NCBI RefSeq assembly: GCF_020447305.1
Contig: NZ_CP095732.1
Coordinates: 682,001-746,000 of the forward strand
Direction: 5' to 3'
DNA length: 64,000 nucleotides
Source: Abyssibius alkaniclasticus
GTDB taxonomy: Bacteria; Pseudomonadota; Alphaproteobacteria; Rhodobacterales; Rhodobacteraceae
The notes beneath the pieces were generated by a model. The model was not told the DNA's origin and searched no databases. It saw only the letters and a program-made list of their open reading frames with translations. Both the position numbers and the translations under genes were made by a program. Each line of letters starts with the position of its first letter. Within the stretch, counting starts at the first letter, position 1. This document shows positions 9,507-18,439 of this stretch, piece after piece.

Positions 9507-10301
9507 GTGCTGGATCACACAATCGTAACGCTGCGCAAGCTGGCGCTGGAAGCCGGTGCCGAGATCATGCGCTATTATCAAAGCGACGAGATCGGCCTGC
9601 GCCTCAAGGATGATCAAAGCCCGCTGACCGCCGCCGACGAGGCCGCCGATGCCATCATTTCGGCGGGGCTGCGCAAGGCTTTCCCCGACAGCGCCGTCGT
9701 CACCGAAGAGCAGGCCGACAGCCACAGCCAGCACCATACGCGGTTTTTCATTGTCGACCCGCTGGATGGCACCAAGGAATTTGTGCAAAAGCGCGGCGAT
9801 TTTACGGTGAATATTGCGCTGGTTGAACACGGCGCACCGGTTGCGGGCGTGGTTTATGCGCCCGCGCGCCAGAGGCTGTTTCTGACCGGCATGGGCTGCG
9901 CCTATGAGGAGATCGGCCCGTTTGATGCGACAACCCCCGGCGCGCTGAACAAGCTGGAGCTGCATGTGCCCGCGCCCGATGCGCTGATCATCGTCGCCTC
10001 CAAATCGCACCGCGATGCGGCGACCGATGCCTATATCGCGCAATATGCGGTGGGTGATTTCCGCGCCGCTGGCTCGTCGCTCAAATTCTGCCTGCTGGCG
10101 GCGGGCGAGGCCGACCTTTATCCGCGCCTTGGCCGCACGATGGAATGGGATACTGCCGCTGGCCACGCGGTGCTGGCCGCTGCGGGTGGCTATGTGCTGC
10201 GCGCCGATACGTTGGCGCCGCTGACCTATGGCAAGCCCGGCTATGAAAACCCGTTCTTCATTGCGCATGTGCCGGGGGTTACGCCCCGCGCCAATGGCTA
10301 G
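9507..10301 (+). CDS. cysQ: 3'(2'),5'-bisphosphate nucleotidase CysQ
   Basis: Removes the 3'-phosphate of PAP, the by-product of PAPS-dependent sulfotransfer, giving AMP. The 264 residues show the inositol-monophosphatase-fold metal sites: DDQSPLTAADEAAD, VVTEEQ, FIVDPLDGTKEF and later the Asp of TMEWDTAAGHAVL. The start is GTG 9507. It is the first gene of a plus-strand run that contains galU, glycosyltransferases and a sulfotransferase; this neighbourhood suggests that PAP recycling supports sulfation of a surface polysaccharide. Confidence 0.92.
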   Translation: MLDHTIVTLRKLALEAGAEIMRYYQSDEIGLRLKDDQSPLTAADEAADAIISAGLRKAFPDSAVVTEEQADSHSQHHTRFFIVDPLDGTKEFVQKRGDFTVNIALVEHGAPVAGVVYAPARQRLFLTGMGCAYEEIGPFDATTPGALNKLELHVPAPDALIIVASKSHRDAATDAYIAQYAVGDFRAAGSSLKFCLLAAGEADLYPRLGRTMEWDTAAGHAVLAAAGGYVLRADTLAPLTYGKPGYENPFFIAHVPGVTPRANG

Positions 10302-10309
10302 GGGCGCGG

Positions 10310-11623
10310 GTGCGCATTTCGCTTGTCATCGTCAGCCGTGACCGGGCTGACGCCCTGGCGTCGGCGCTGAACTGTCTGCGTTTTCAAACCGTTACCGATT
10401 TTGAAACCATCGTCGTTTCCAACCTGCCCGCACCAATGGGGCCGGCACCGGCGCCGCTTTCGCATTACGATTGCCAGCCCGCCAATATCTCGCTTGCGCG
10501 CAATATCGGGCTGGCACGGGCCAGGGGCGCTATCGTGGTGTTTTGCGATGATGATTGCCTGCCCGACCCGCGTTTCATCGAACGGATCACCGCACCCTTT
10601 GCCGACCCGCATATCGGGGCGGCAGGGGGCATGTCGCGCGGCACGAATGGTGTGGCCATGCAATGGCAGGCCGATGCCTTTGGCCGTGACGGGCGCGACA
10701 GGCCGCTGAGCATAGACTTGCGCAAGCCCTGGACCGTGTTCGCCCCCGAGCCTGACCGCTTTGTCAAAACCGTGGGCACCGCCTGTGCGTTCCGCGCAGA
10801 TGCGCTGCGCGCCATTGGCGGGTTTGATGAAGGCTTTCGCTATTATTTTGACGAAACGGACGTGAATCTGCGCCTGTCCGAGGCGGGCTGGTCTACCGCG
10901 ATTGTGCCGGCGGCACAGGTTCACCATGCCTTTGCCGCCGGGCCGCATCGTGACCGGCGGCGAATGCCCACCGACATGTTTGAAATCGGCGCCTCGGCGG
11001 CACGGTTTTGCAGGCTACATGCGCCCGATGCCGCGGCCGCGCTTGGCGCCCAGCGCCGCGGATTGCGCAACCGGGTGCTGAACTACCATCTGCTTGGCCT
11101 GATCGGCGGGCAGCGGCTGCGCTTTCTGCTGGCGCGGCTTGATGAAGGGATCGCCCATAGCCAGGCCAATTTCCCGCCACCGCCCAAGCCGGAACCAATC
11201 CCGGTTCCGGGCCCGGCAATTTCACTGCCCGCGCCAAAGCCAAGGCTGCATTTTCTGCTGGAAGGCCGGCGCGCGCGGATGCGCCCGATCGCCAGCGCGC
11301 TTGCCGCAGCCGGGCATGTCGTCACCCTGCTCGACATCCGCGCCAGCGCCCGCCCGCTCTGGGCGTTTTTCGATGACGACGGGTTCTGGTATCATCGCGG
11401 CGGGGTGTTTGGCCGCATCCGGCGCAACGAGCCTTTGATAAGCCTTCGCACGAAACCGCAATACCTTGCGGTTGAACTGCGCCGCCTTGCGCTGTTCCGC
11501 AAGGTTAACTACATGATTTCCGACAAGAAACCAAAGCAGCCCGCCCAAATTCTGCCCGAATTGAGGACTATTGCGAAAATTGACTCAATGACTGTGCTAG
11601 ACTTGCAGTCCGATAATTTCTGA
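10310..11623 (+). CDS. Glycosyltransferase family 2 with C-terminal extension
   Basis: Predicted sugar transferase. Residues 1 to about 230 form a GT-A fold of family 2: ISLVIVSRDRADALASAL at the N-terminus, the DxD-type FCDDDCLP near residue 80, and GGFDEGFRYYFDETDVNLRL with the catalytic-base region. A Pro-rich linker (about residues 287-311) then joins a separate C-terminal domain of about 125 residues that begins HFLLEGRRARMRPIASAL and is not recognised. Start GTG 10310 lies eight bases after the cysQ stop. Acceptor and donor cannot be read from sequence; the context points to exopolysaccharide or capsule assembly. Confidence 0.82.
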   Translation: MRISLVIVSRDRADALASALNCLRFQTVTDFETIVVSNLPAPMGPAPAPLSHYDCQPANISLARNIGLARARGAIVVFCDDDCLPDPRFIERITAPFADPHIGAAGGMSRGTNGVAMQWQADAFGRDGRDRPLSIDLRKPWTVFAPEPDRFVKTVGTACAFRADALRAIGGFDEGFRYYFDETDVNLRLSEAGWSTAIVPAAQVHHAFAAGPHRDRRRMPTDMFEIGASAARFCRLHAPDAAAALGAQRRGLRNRVLNYHLLGLIGGQRLRFLLARLDEGIAHSQANFPPPPKPEPIPVPGPAISLPAPKPRLHFLLEGRRARMRPIASALAAAGHVVTLLDIRASARPLWAFFDDDGFWYHRGGVFGRIRRNEPLISLRTKPQYLAVELRRLALFRKVNYMISDKKPKQPAQILPELRTIAKIDSMTVLDLQSDNF

Positions 11624-11653
11624 CTGGCCATGCGACCAGCGCGCGAGGATGCG

Positions 11654-12547
11654 ATGACAAACAAGGTTACAAAGGCGATATTTCCGGTTGCCGGGCTAGG
11701 CACACGGTTTCTGCCCGCCACAAAATCCATCCCGAAAGAGATCATGACTTTGGTCGACCGCCCGCTCATCCAATACGCCATTGACGAGGCGCGCGAGGCG
11801 GGGATTACCGAATTTATTTTCGTTACCGCGCGCGGAAAATCGGCGCTGGAAGATTATTTCGACCGCGCGCCCGAGCTTGAAGCCGCGCTGCGCCTGGCCA
11901 AAAAGCAGGCCCAGCTCGATGAGTTGCGCCGCACCGATATGGATAGTGGCGCCATCGCCTATATCCGCCAGCGCGACCCGAAGGGCCTTGGCCATGCGGT
12001 GTGGTGTGCGCGGCGGCTGGTGGGTGATGAGCCCTTCGCGGTGATCCTGCCCGATGACGTGATTGCCGGGCAAACCGGCTGTTTGCGCCAGATGGTCGAT
12101 GCCTATGCCGAAACCGGCGGCAATATGGTCGCCGCCATGAAGGTGCCGCCTGCACAGATTTCCAGCTATGGCGTGCTGGCTGTAAAGTCGGATATGGGCG
12201 CGCTTCTGCCCGCCAGTGGCATGGTTGAAAAACCGCGCGCCGAAGACGCACCTTCGGATTTTGCCGCGATCGGGCGCTATATTCTGCGCCCCGAGGTGAT
12301 GCACACGCTTGATTCGGCACAGGCGGGCAGCGGCGGGGAAATCCAGCTTACCGATGCGATTGCCGCGCAAATTCGTGACCATGACAATGTGTTTGGCTAC
12401 CGCTTCAAGGGCCAGCGGTTTGATTGCGGCTCCAAAGCCGGGTTCTTGCAGGCGACCGTGGCCTTCGGACTTGCGCGCGAAGATCTGCGCGACGAGTTCG
12501 GCGCCTATCTTTCCAGCCTCAACGCGGCCTCGCACGCTGCGGAATAG
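11654..12547 (+). CDS. galU: UTP-glucose-1-phosphate uridylyltransferase
   Basis: Makes UDP-glucose from UTP and glucose 1-phosphate, a precursor for surface glycans. The 297 residues show the nucleotidyltransferase signature FPVAGLGTRFLPATKSIPKE near the N-terminus, then QRDPKGLGHAVWCAR, VILPDDVI and VEKPRAEDAPSDFAAIGRY, all typical of GalU. ATG 11654 (MTNKVTKA) is chosen because GAGGAT precedes it by the right distance; an ATG eight codons earlier has no ribosome site. It sits within the glycosyltransferase run. Confidence 0.95.
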   Translation: MTNKVTKAIFPVAGLGTRFLPATKSIPKEIMTLVDRPLIQYAIDEAREAGITEFIFVTARGKSALEDYFDRAPELEAALRLAKKQAQLDELRRTDMDSGAIAYIRQRDPKGLGHAVWCARRLVGDEPFAVILPDDVIAGQTGCLRQMVDAYAETGGNMVAAMKVPPAQISSYGVLAVKSDMGALLPASGMVEKPRAEDAPSDFAAIGRYILRPEVMHTLDSAQAGSGGEIQLTDAIAAQIRDHDNVFGYRFKGQRFDCGSKAGFLQATVAFGLAREDLRDEFGAYLSSLNAASHAAE

Positions 12548-12551
12548 CGCC

Positions 12552-13748
12552 ATGCGCGCCCGCCTGCTGGATATCAGCCGCAGCATGTCGCGCATCGGGC
12601 TTGGCCCGGCCACGGGGATAGACCGGGTCGAGCGCGCCTATATTCGTGCGTTTATGGACGCCGATGCGCCCGCCTGTTTTCTTGCGCGGCTGGCCGGTGG
12701 CTACGTGCTGCTTGACAAGGCGGGCATGGCGCGGCTGTGGCCGGTTTTGCAGGGCAAAGCACTGCCCGGCACGCCCGATATTGTGGCGCTTTTGTCGCGC
12801 AAGCTTGGCCCCGCACAGCGCCGCGCCCAGGCAGATATGCGGCGCGCCAGCTTTGCGCGTTGCCTGCGGCGCGGGCTTGCGCCGATGCTGGCGCGCCACA
12901 TGCCAAGGGGTTTTGCCTATGTGAATGTGGGCCATAGCAACCGCAGCGCGCCCGTTTGGGCAGCCATGCGCAAGGCGGGCGCTGGCCCGCGCATTGCCAT
13001 GCTGCACGATACCATCCCGCTGGACTGGCCCCAGTTCAGCCGTTCGGGCCTGCCCGAGCGTTTTGCACAAGATCTGCGTTTTACGGCGGATGGCGCGACA
13101 GGGATCATCTGCAATTCTGCCGATACTGCTGCGCGCGCAGCCCATTGGCTGGGCAGGTTCAGCCTGGAGGCGCCGCTGCATGTCGCGCCCCTCGGTTGTG
13201 ATGCTCTGGCCAGCCCGCGCGGCGCGCCCATAACCACCACACCCGCCGAATTTGTTGTGCTTGGCACGATCGAGCCGCGCAAGAATCATGCGCTGCTGCT
13301 GGATGTCTGGGACAGGCTTGCCGCCAAACCCGATGCGCCGCAGCTTCATATTATCGGGCGGCGCGGCTGGTGCAATGACGCGCTATTTGCGCGGCTCGAT
13401 GCGGCCATCAAGGCGGGCCAGCCGGTGTTTGAACATGGCGCGCTGGAGGATGCAGCACTTGCCACACGGCTGGCCCGCGCCCGCGCGCTGCTGTTTCCAT
13501 CCTTTGCCGAAGGTTTTGGCTATCCGCTGGTGGAAGCCCTGCAAATGTCTGTGCCGGTGCTATGCTCTGACCTGCCGGTATTTCACGAACTGGCGGGCGC
13601 GCATGTCACCTATCTGCCCGCCGACAGCCCGCAAGCCTGGCTTGACGCGATAACCGCGGCAAGCCATACCCCTCCCAAGGCTCCGGCAAAGTTTGACTTT
13701 CCAGGCTGGGACAGCCATTTTTCTTTCATTGACGATTTACTTTCATAA
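12552..13748 (+). CDS. Glycosyltransferase family 4
   Basis: Predicted GT-B fold, retaining glycosyltransferase of 398 residues. The C-terminal half has the GT4 hallmarks: FVVLGTIEPRKNHALLLDVW, LHIIGRRGW, the GALEDAALATRLARARALL segment and the donor-binding FPSFAEGFGYPLVEAL with the EX7E glutamates. The reading frame is open back into galU, but ATG 12552, four bases after the galU stop, is the sensible start. It lies between galU and two further transferases, consistent with building a polysaccharide repeat unit. Confidence 0.88.
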   Translation: MRARLLDISRSMSRIGLGPATGIDRVERAYIRAFMDADAPACFLARLAGGYVLLDKAGMARLWPVLQGKALPGTPDIVALLSRKLGPAQRRAQADMRRASFARCLRRGLAPMLARHMPRGFAYVNVGHSNRSAPVWAAMRKAGAGPRIAMLHDTIPLDWPQFSRSGLPERFAQDLRFTADGATGIICNSADTAARAAHWLGRFSLEAPLHVAPLGCDALASPRGAPITTTPAEFVVLGTIEPRKNHALLLDVWDRLAAKPDAPQLHIIGRRGWCNDALFARLDAAIKAGQPVFEHGALEDAALATRLARARALLFPSFAEGFGYPLVEALQMSVPVLCSDLPVFHELAGAHVTYLPADSPQAWLDAITAASHTPPKAPAKFDFPGWDSHFSFIDDLLS

Positions 13749-13776
13749 TTGGTTCTTAGAGTAGCCCGAGGATTAT

Positions 13777-14799
13777 TTGCCCAGCCCCACCAGCATATGG
13801 CGCGCGTATCGGCAGCGACTGGTTCGCAAGGCGTGGCAATTGCGCGCCGCCTGGCACGGGCGGGCGCTGATGCGCAAACATCTGCGCGCCCCGCGCCGCC
13901 AGAACGGCGCGATCTATCTGTTCTGCGTGCTGCGAAACGAAGAACGGCGTCTGCCTTATTTCGTGGAATACTACCGCAACCTTGGCGTTGAACATTTCTT
14001 CTTTGTCGATAATGGCTCAACCGATGGCAGCGCCGCCTTTCTGGAAGCACAGGAAGATGCCTCTATCTGGTATACCGATGCCAGCTACCGCGCGGCGCAT
14101 TTCGGGGTGGACTGGCTGAACCATCTGCTGACCCGCTTTGGCCATGACAATTGGTGCCTGACGGTCGATTGCGACGAGCTTTTGGTCTATCCGCATCACA
14201 CAACGCGGGGCTTGCGCGCGCTGACCGAATGGCTCGACCAATCGCATCTGCGCGCCCTGCCCGCGATGCTGGTCGATATGTATCCCGAAGGCCCGCTTGG
14301 CCAGGCCAGCTACCAGGCTGGGCAAGACCCGCTGACCCTGCTCAACCGGTATGACCATGCCAATTACGTTTATCACCGCGACGGCCAGCACCGGCATTTG
14401 TGGATCCAGGGCGGCCCGCGCCTGCGGCTGAATTTTGCGCATCAGCCAAGGCTGGCACCCGCGCTCAACAAAATTCCGCTGGTGCGCTGGCGCTGGGGCT
14501 GTGTCTATATCTCCTCCACCCACCTGATGCTGCCGCGCGCGATGAATGTCACCTATGATGAACGCGGCGGTGAAATGATCAGCGGCGCGCTGCTGCACAC
14601 CAAATTCCTGCCCGATATTCTGGAGCGCGCGGCCGAGGAAAGCGGCCGGCTGGAGCATTACGAAGGTGGCCGCGAATACGAGGCCTATGGCCAGACGCTT
14701 GCCGCCGATACCGTGCTGGCCACGCCGGAATCGCGCCAATACAAGGGCTGGGCGCAGCTGGAGGAAGACGGGTTGATCTCGTCGGGCGGCTGGGCATGA
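13777..14799 (+). CDS. Glycosyltransferase family 2-like protein
   Basis: 340-residue predicted glycosyltransferase of the PF13704 type. Visible motifs are FCVLRNEERRLPYFVEYY, FVDNGSTDGS and TVDCDELLVYP, the last holding the metal-binding DxD. The start is taken as TTG 13777 because CCGAGG lies just before it; no ATG in this frame fits the N-terminal region. Its TGA overlaps the ATG of the next gene. Neighbouring transferases and a sulfotransferase suggest work on a cell-surface glycan. Confidence 0.8.
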   Translation: MPSPTSIWRAYRQRLVRKAWQLRAAWHGRALMRKHLRAPRRQNGAIYLFCVLRNEERRLPYFVEYYRNLGVEHFFFVDNGSTDGSAAFLEAQEDASIWYTDASYRAAHFGVDWLNHLLTRFGHDNWCLTVDCDELLVYPHHTTRGLRALTEWLDQSHLRALPAMLVDMYPEGPLGQASYQAGQDPLTLLNRYDHANYVYHRDGQHRHLWIQGGPRLRLNFAHQPRLAPALNKIPLVRWRWGCVYISSTHLMLPRAMNVTYDERGGEMISGALLHTKFLPDILERAAEESGRLEHYEGGREYEAYGQTLAADTVLATPESRQYKGWAQLEEDGLISSGGWA

Positions 14800-16487
14800 G
14801 CGTGGGGTTCTCCATTCTGGCGCATCGCGACCTGGTGCGCGTGGCCAAGCTTGCCGCCACCCTGGCCAAATCCGCCGGCCCGGTGGTGCTGCATGTGGAT
14901 GCCGCCACCCCCCAGGTGGAATTCGACCGGCTGCGCGCCACGCTATCGGCGCATGAAAACATTCTGTTCAGCCCGCGCGTCCGTGCCGCCTGGGGCGAGT
15001 TTTCGTTGGTTGAAGCGCAAATCGCCGCCGTGCAAACCCTGCTGGCGCGCTACCCGGCGCTGGGCCATATCTGCCAGCTATCGGGCGATAGCCTGCCAAC
15101 CCGCCCATTGGCCGAGTTTGTGGCATTTCTTGACGCGCATCCCGACACCGATTTCATTGAAAGCGTCACCGCCGGCGCCGCGCATTGGATCAAGGGCGGG
15201 CTGGAGCATGAACGCTTCACGCTCTACTTCCCCTTCAACTGGAAGAAACGCCGCCGCCTGTTTGATATGTCGGTCGCGCTGCAACGCCGCTTTGGTGTGA
15301 AGCGCAAGCTGCCCGAGGGGATGGTGGCGCATATCGGTGCGCAATGGTGGGTGCTGCGCAGCGCAACCCTGCGCGCCATTCTGAGCGACCCGCGCCGCGC
15401 GGAATATGATGCATTCTTCAAGCGCAGCTGGATCCCCGATGAATCTTATTTCCAGACACTTGCGCGCCAGCATTCGCAAAAGATCGAATCGCGCGCTTTG
15501 TGCTATGCGCGGTTTGACTATGAGGGCAAGCCGGTGGTTCTGTATGACGATCATCTGGCGGGCCTGCAAAACCTCGACAGTTACTTCGCGCGCAAGATCT
15601 GGGCCGGGGCCGATGCGCTTTATACCCATCTGCTTGACCAGACCCGTCCGGCACTGCCCCGCCAACCCGCCCAGCGCGAGGCGTTTTTGCGCCATGTGGC
15701 CACGGTCGAGCGCCGCCGCCTTGAAGGGCGGCGCGGGCTGATGATGCAGGCCCGCCATGTTGGACCGCGCGCGCGCTATACGCGTGACACGGCCGTGCCC
15801 TATCTGGTGCTTCAGGGGCTCGATTCGGTGTTTGAGGATTTGCAGCCCTGGATTCTGGACCAGACCGGCCAGCGCGCAATGGGCCGCATTTTCCACCCCA
15901 AAGGCGCATTGTTTGAAAACGACCAGCCGGTTGGCCCCGGCGGGCTGACCGCGCTTTCGGTGGTGCGCGACTATCGCCCGGCCGAATTTCTGCGCAATTT
16001 CGTCTGGGCGCAGCGCGATGGTTTGCCGATTTTCGCCCATGATCTGAGCGACAACAACAAGGTGGCCCGCATCATCGAGGCCGATCCGAATGCGCGGATC
16101 CTGCATGTCCGCTCGGCCTGGCTGCTTGATATGATGCGCCAGCCCAACCCCGACCCGGTGGCGCTGCGTGATCAGGCCGCCACCGCACTGGCGCGCGAAA
16201 AGCAGCATCTGGCAAATGTGTTGCGCGAAAGCAGCCCGGCGCGGGCGTTGATCTTGCCGCTTGGTCACGTGCTGGCCAACCCGATGAACATTCTTGGCCC
16301 TGTCGTTCAGCTTGTAACGCATCAGCCCGCGCCTCAGACCCTGCAACCACCCCCCATGCGGATGCCCGAAGGGCTTGGCCAGTTCATCACCCAACTCAAG
16401 AATGCCGGCGTCAACCTCACCTATTCCGATGACGGGCTGGATTTGCGCAGCGATGCCAAGCGCCAGCGGGCACGGTTGCTGGCATGA
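14796..16487 (+). CDS. GT14 beta-1,6-N-acetylglucosaminyltransferase-like protein with DUF5928-type C-terminal domain
   Basis: 563-residue protein. Residues 1 to about 270 resemble core-2/I-branching-type GT14 enzymes: FSILAHRDLVRVAKLA, HICQLSGDSLPTRPL, and WWVLRSATLRAIL followed by WIPDESYFQTL, which are the order and spacing seen in that family. Residues about 290-563 form a second domain with YLVLQGLDSVFEDLQPWILD and IFAHDLSDNNKVARIIEADP, which I associate with DUF5928 of Rhodobacterales proteins. It overlaps both neighbours by four bases and is thus translationally coupled to the upstream transferase and the downstream sulfotransferase. Confidence 0.8.
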   Translation: MSVGFSILAHRDLVRVAKLAATLAKSAGPVVLHVDAATPQVEFDRLRATLSAHENILFSPRVRAAWGEFSLVEAQIAAVQTLLARYPALGHICQLSGDSLPTRPLAEFVAFLDAHPDTDFIESVTAGAAHWIKGGLEHERFTLYFPFNWKKRRRLFDMSVALQRRFGVKRKLPEGMVAHIGAQWWVLRSATLRAILSDPRRAEYDAFFKRSWIPDESYFQTLARQHSQKIESRALCYARFDYEGKPVVLYDDHLAGLQNLDSYFARKIWAGADALYTHLLDQTRPALPRQPAQREAFLRHVATVERRRLEGRRGLMMQARHVGPRARYTRDTAVPYLVLQGLDSVFEDLQPWILDQTGQRAMGRIFHPKGALFENDQPVGPGGLTALSVVRDYRPAEFLRNFVWAQRDGLPIFAHDLSDNNKVARIIEADPNARILHVRSAWLLDMMRQPNPDPVALRDQAATALAREKQHLANVLRESSPARALILPLGHVLANPMNILGPVVQLVTHQPAPQTLQPPPMRMPEGLGQFITQLKNAGVNLTYSDDGLDLRSDAKRQRARLLA

Positions 16488-17980
16488 GCGTTCCCGCCCG
16501 CCCGTTTGACAGTTTTGTCATCTTTTCCGTTATGCGCAGCGGCTCGAACCTGCTGGAACGCTATCTGGCGCAATATGACGGGCTGGCCTGTCTGGGCGAG
16601 CTGTTCAACCCGGTGTTCATTGGCCGCAAGGGCCAAACCGTGCTGTTCGATGTCAGCTGCGATACGGCCCGGCACAACCCTGCGGCCCTGCTTGACGCCA
16701 TTGCCGCCGCACAGCCCGATACCGTCAACGGGTTGCGCTATTTCCCCGAACATGTGCCCGAAGCCATGCAGGTGCTGCTGGAGGATCCGCGCTGCGCCAA
16801 GATCATCTTGACGCGCGATCCGCTCAGCGCCTTTGTCTCGCTTTCGATTGCGCAATTCAGCGATATCTGGCTGATCGGCTCGGAAAAAGACCGGCTGCCG
16901 CTATCGGTGCCCCTGAGCCTTGGGGCGTTCGAGGTGTATAAGGCGCAGCACGAACGCTACTTTGCGCAGATCGAAGCCGGGCTCGCAGCGACTGGTCAGG
17001 CGGCTCTGCGCATCGACTATACTGACCTTGGCGACATGACCAGGATCAACGACCTGGCAATGGCATTGGGGGCAAAGGCACCGCGCAAAACACTTCAGGC
17101 CTCAATCAAGCGCCAGAACCCTGCCCCGCTCCACGCCAAGATTTCCAACTATGCCGAGGTCTATGCGGCTTTGGGCCTGCCCGCGCCCGAAACCCTGCCA
17201 GAGGCCGAGCCGCTTTCGCAAAATGAAAGTCAGGTGAAATGGGTCTGGCCGCGGCACTATTATGTGTGCGATCACCGCCCGCTGGCCTTTGCCCCGCTGA
17301 TCGAGAACACCAAACAGCCGCTGACCGCCTGGCTAAGCCTGGTGCCAAGCGAGCTGCGCACCGGGCTGAAGCTGGGCGATGTGCAGGACTGGGCGGCGCG
17401 CAACAAATCGGCGCATGTGATCAGCGTGCTGCACCATCCGCTCGACCGGCTCTATGCGGCCTTCATGAACAAGATTTTCAGCACCGCACCCGATGCGTTC
17501 CAGAAAATCCGCTCCATTCTGGAAACCCGCTACCAGATCTATCTGCCCCGCAATGCGCAGCAGATTGACCGTGAAACCTATACGGTTGAAGACCAGCGCA
17601 CCGCCTTTCACCAGTTCTTGCTGTTTGTTGCGGCGAATCTGGCGGGTGAAACCGATATTCGGCAGGATTGCAGCTGGCAGACACAGGCGGCGCTGGCCGA
17701 TATTTTTGCGCAGATCATGCCGATTACACATTTTCTGCGGGTCGAGCAGCTAGATCATGACATTCCAGAACTTGAACGCGCGCTCGATATTCCGCCCATC
17801 TGGGCGGGTTTGAAAACCTTTAGGCACAGGCCGTTTGCCTTTGATCTGGCCGAAATTTATACCGACCAGACAGAAGCCCTGGCCCGCGCCGCCTTTGGCG
17901 AAGACTATGCGCGATTCGGGTTTGAAAACTGGCGCCCCGGCTATGCGGCTTTTGATGTTTCGCTGCCAAGCAGCGCATAA
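16484..17980 (+). CDS. Sulfotransferase with two sulfotransferase-like halves (NodH-like N-terminus)
   Basis: Predicted PAPS-dependent sulfotransferase of 498 residues. The N-terminal half (about 8-230) has the 5'-phosphosulfate loop FVIFSVMRSGSNLLERYL and the 3'-phosphate segment KIILTRDPLSAFVSLSIAQ as in NodH-like proteins. The C-terminal half (about 250-498) looks like a Sulfotransfer_2 domain, with HVISVLHHPLDRLYAAFMNK as the 3'-phosphate segment, but its P-loop position (YYVCDHRPLAFAPLIENT) lacks the expected Lys/Gly and may be degenerate. It is translationally coupled to the GT14 gene, and its last 40 bases overlap convergent ptsN. Confidence 0.78.
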   Translation: MSVPARPFDSFVIFSVMRSGSNLLERYLAQYDGLACLGELFNPVFIGRKGQTVLFDVSCDTARHNPAALLDAIAAAQPDTVNGLRYFPEHVPEAMQVLLEDPRCAKIILTRDPLSAFVSLSIAQFSDIWLIGSEKDRLPLSVPLSLGAFEVYKAQHERYFAQIEAGLAATGQAALRIDYTDLGDMTRINDLAMALGAKAPRKTLQASIKRQNPAPLHAKISNYAEVYAALGLPAPETLPEAEPLSQNESQVKWVWPRHYYVCDHRPLAFAPLIENTKQPLTAWLSLVPSELRTGLKLGDVQDWAARNKSAHVISVLHHPLDRLYAAFMNKIFSTAPDAFQKIRSILETRYQIYLPRNAQQIDRETYTVEDQRTAFHQFLLFVAANLAGETDIRQDCSWQTQAALADIFAQIMPITHFLRVEQLDHDIPELERALDIPPIWAGLKTFRHRPFAFDLAEIYTDQTEALARAAFGEDYARFGFENWRPGYAAFDVSLPSSA

Positions 17981-18408
17981 TACATCACCGATTCATCGGC
18001 ATCATGGGCGCGCAGCTTGGCGCAAACCGCCGGATCGCGCAGCGCGCGCGATACCCGCGCCAATGCCTTGAGATGCGCCGCCCCGGCATTTTCGGGCGCC
18101 AGAAGCACAAAGACCAGATCGACCGGCTGGCGGTCGACCGCGTCAAAATCGATCGGCTTGGTCAGGCGCATGAAAAAGCCGCGCACAGCATCCAATCCGG
18201 GCAGGCGCGCATGGGGAATGGCCACGCCATGCCCCATCGCCGTTGGGCCAAGCAGTTCGCGGTCTTGCAGGGCCTGAAACACCTCATCGGCGTTCAAACC
18301 ATAAAGATCGGCACAATGTTGGCCAAGATCTTGCAACAGTTTCTTCTTGCTCGTCGCCTTGTCGGTTGTCTTCACAGCCGAGGACGACAAAATTTCCTGT
18401 AATTCCAC
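17941..18408 (-). CDS. ptsN: PTS IIA-like nitrogen regulatory protein PtsN
   Basis: Phosphoryl acceptor of the nitrogen PTS, a signalling protein tied to nitrogen and potassium status. The 155 residues show the IIA-Ntr fold, with the phosphorylated His66 in GVAIPHARLPGL and the segment PVDLVFVLLAPENAGAAHLKAL. Start is GTG 18408. It closes a minus-strand run lptC-lptA-lptB-rpoN-hpf-ptsN, the conserved proteobacterial order, and overlaps the convergent sulfotransferase gene by 40 bases. Confidence 0.93.
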   Translation of the reverse strand: MELQEILSSSAVKTTDKATSKKKLLQDLGQHCADLYGLNADEVFQALQDRELLGPTAMGHGVAIPHARLPGLDAVRGFFMRLTKPIDFDAVDRQPVDLVFVLLAPENAGAAHLKALARVSRALRDPAVCAKLRAHDADESVMYYALLGSETSKAA

Positions 18409-18439
18409 GAATCTGCCCTTGTTTGCCTTTGGCGGTCCT

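Noticed and set aside
15078-16394. 438-codon minus-strand frame opposite the GT14 gene
   Set aside because: Antisense shadow; the plus-strand protein has clear motifs and coupled neighbours.
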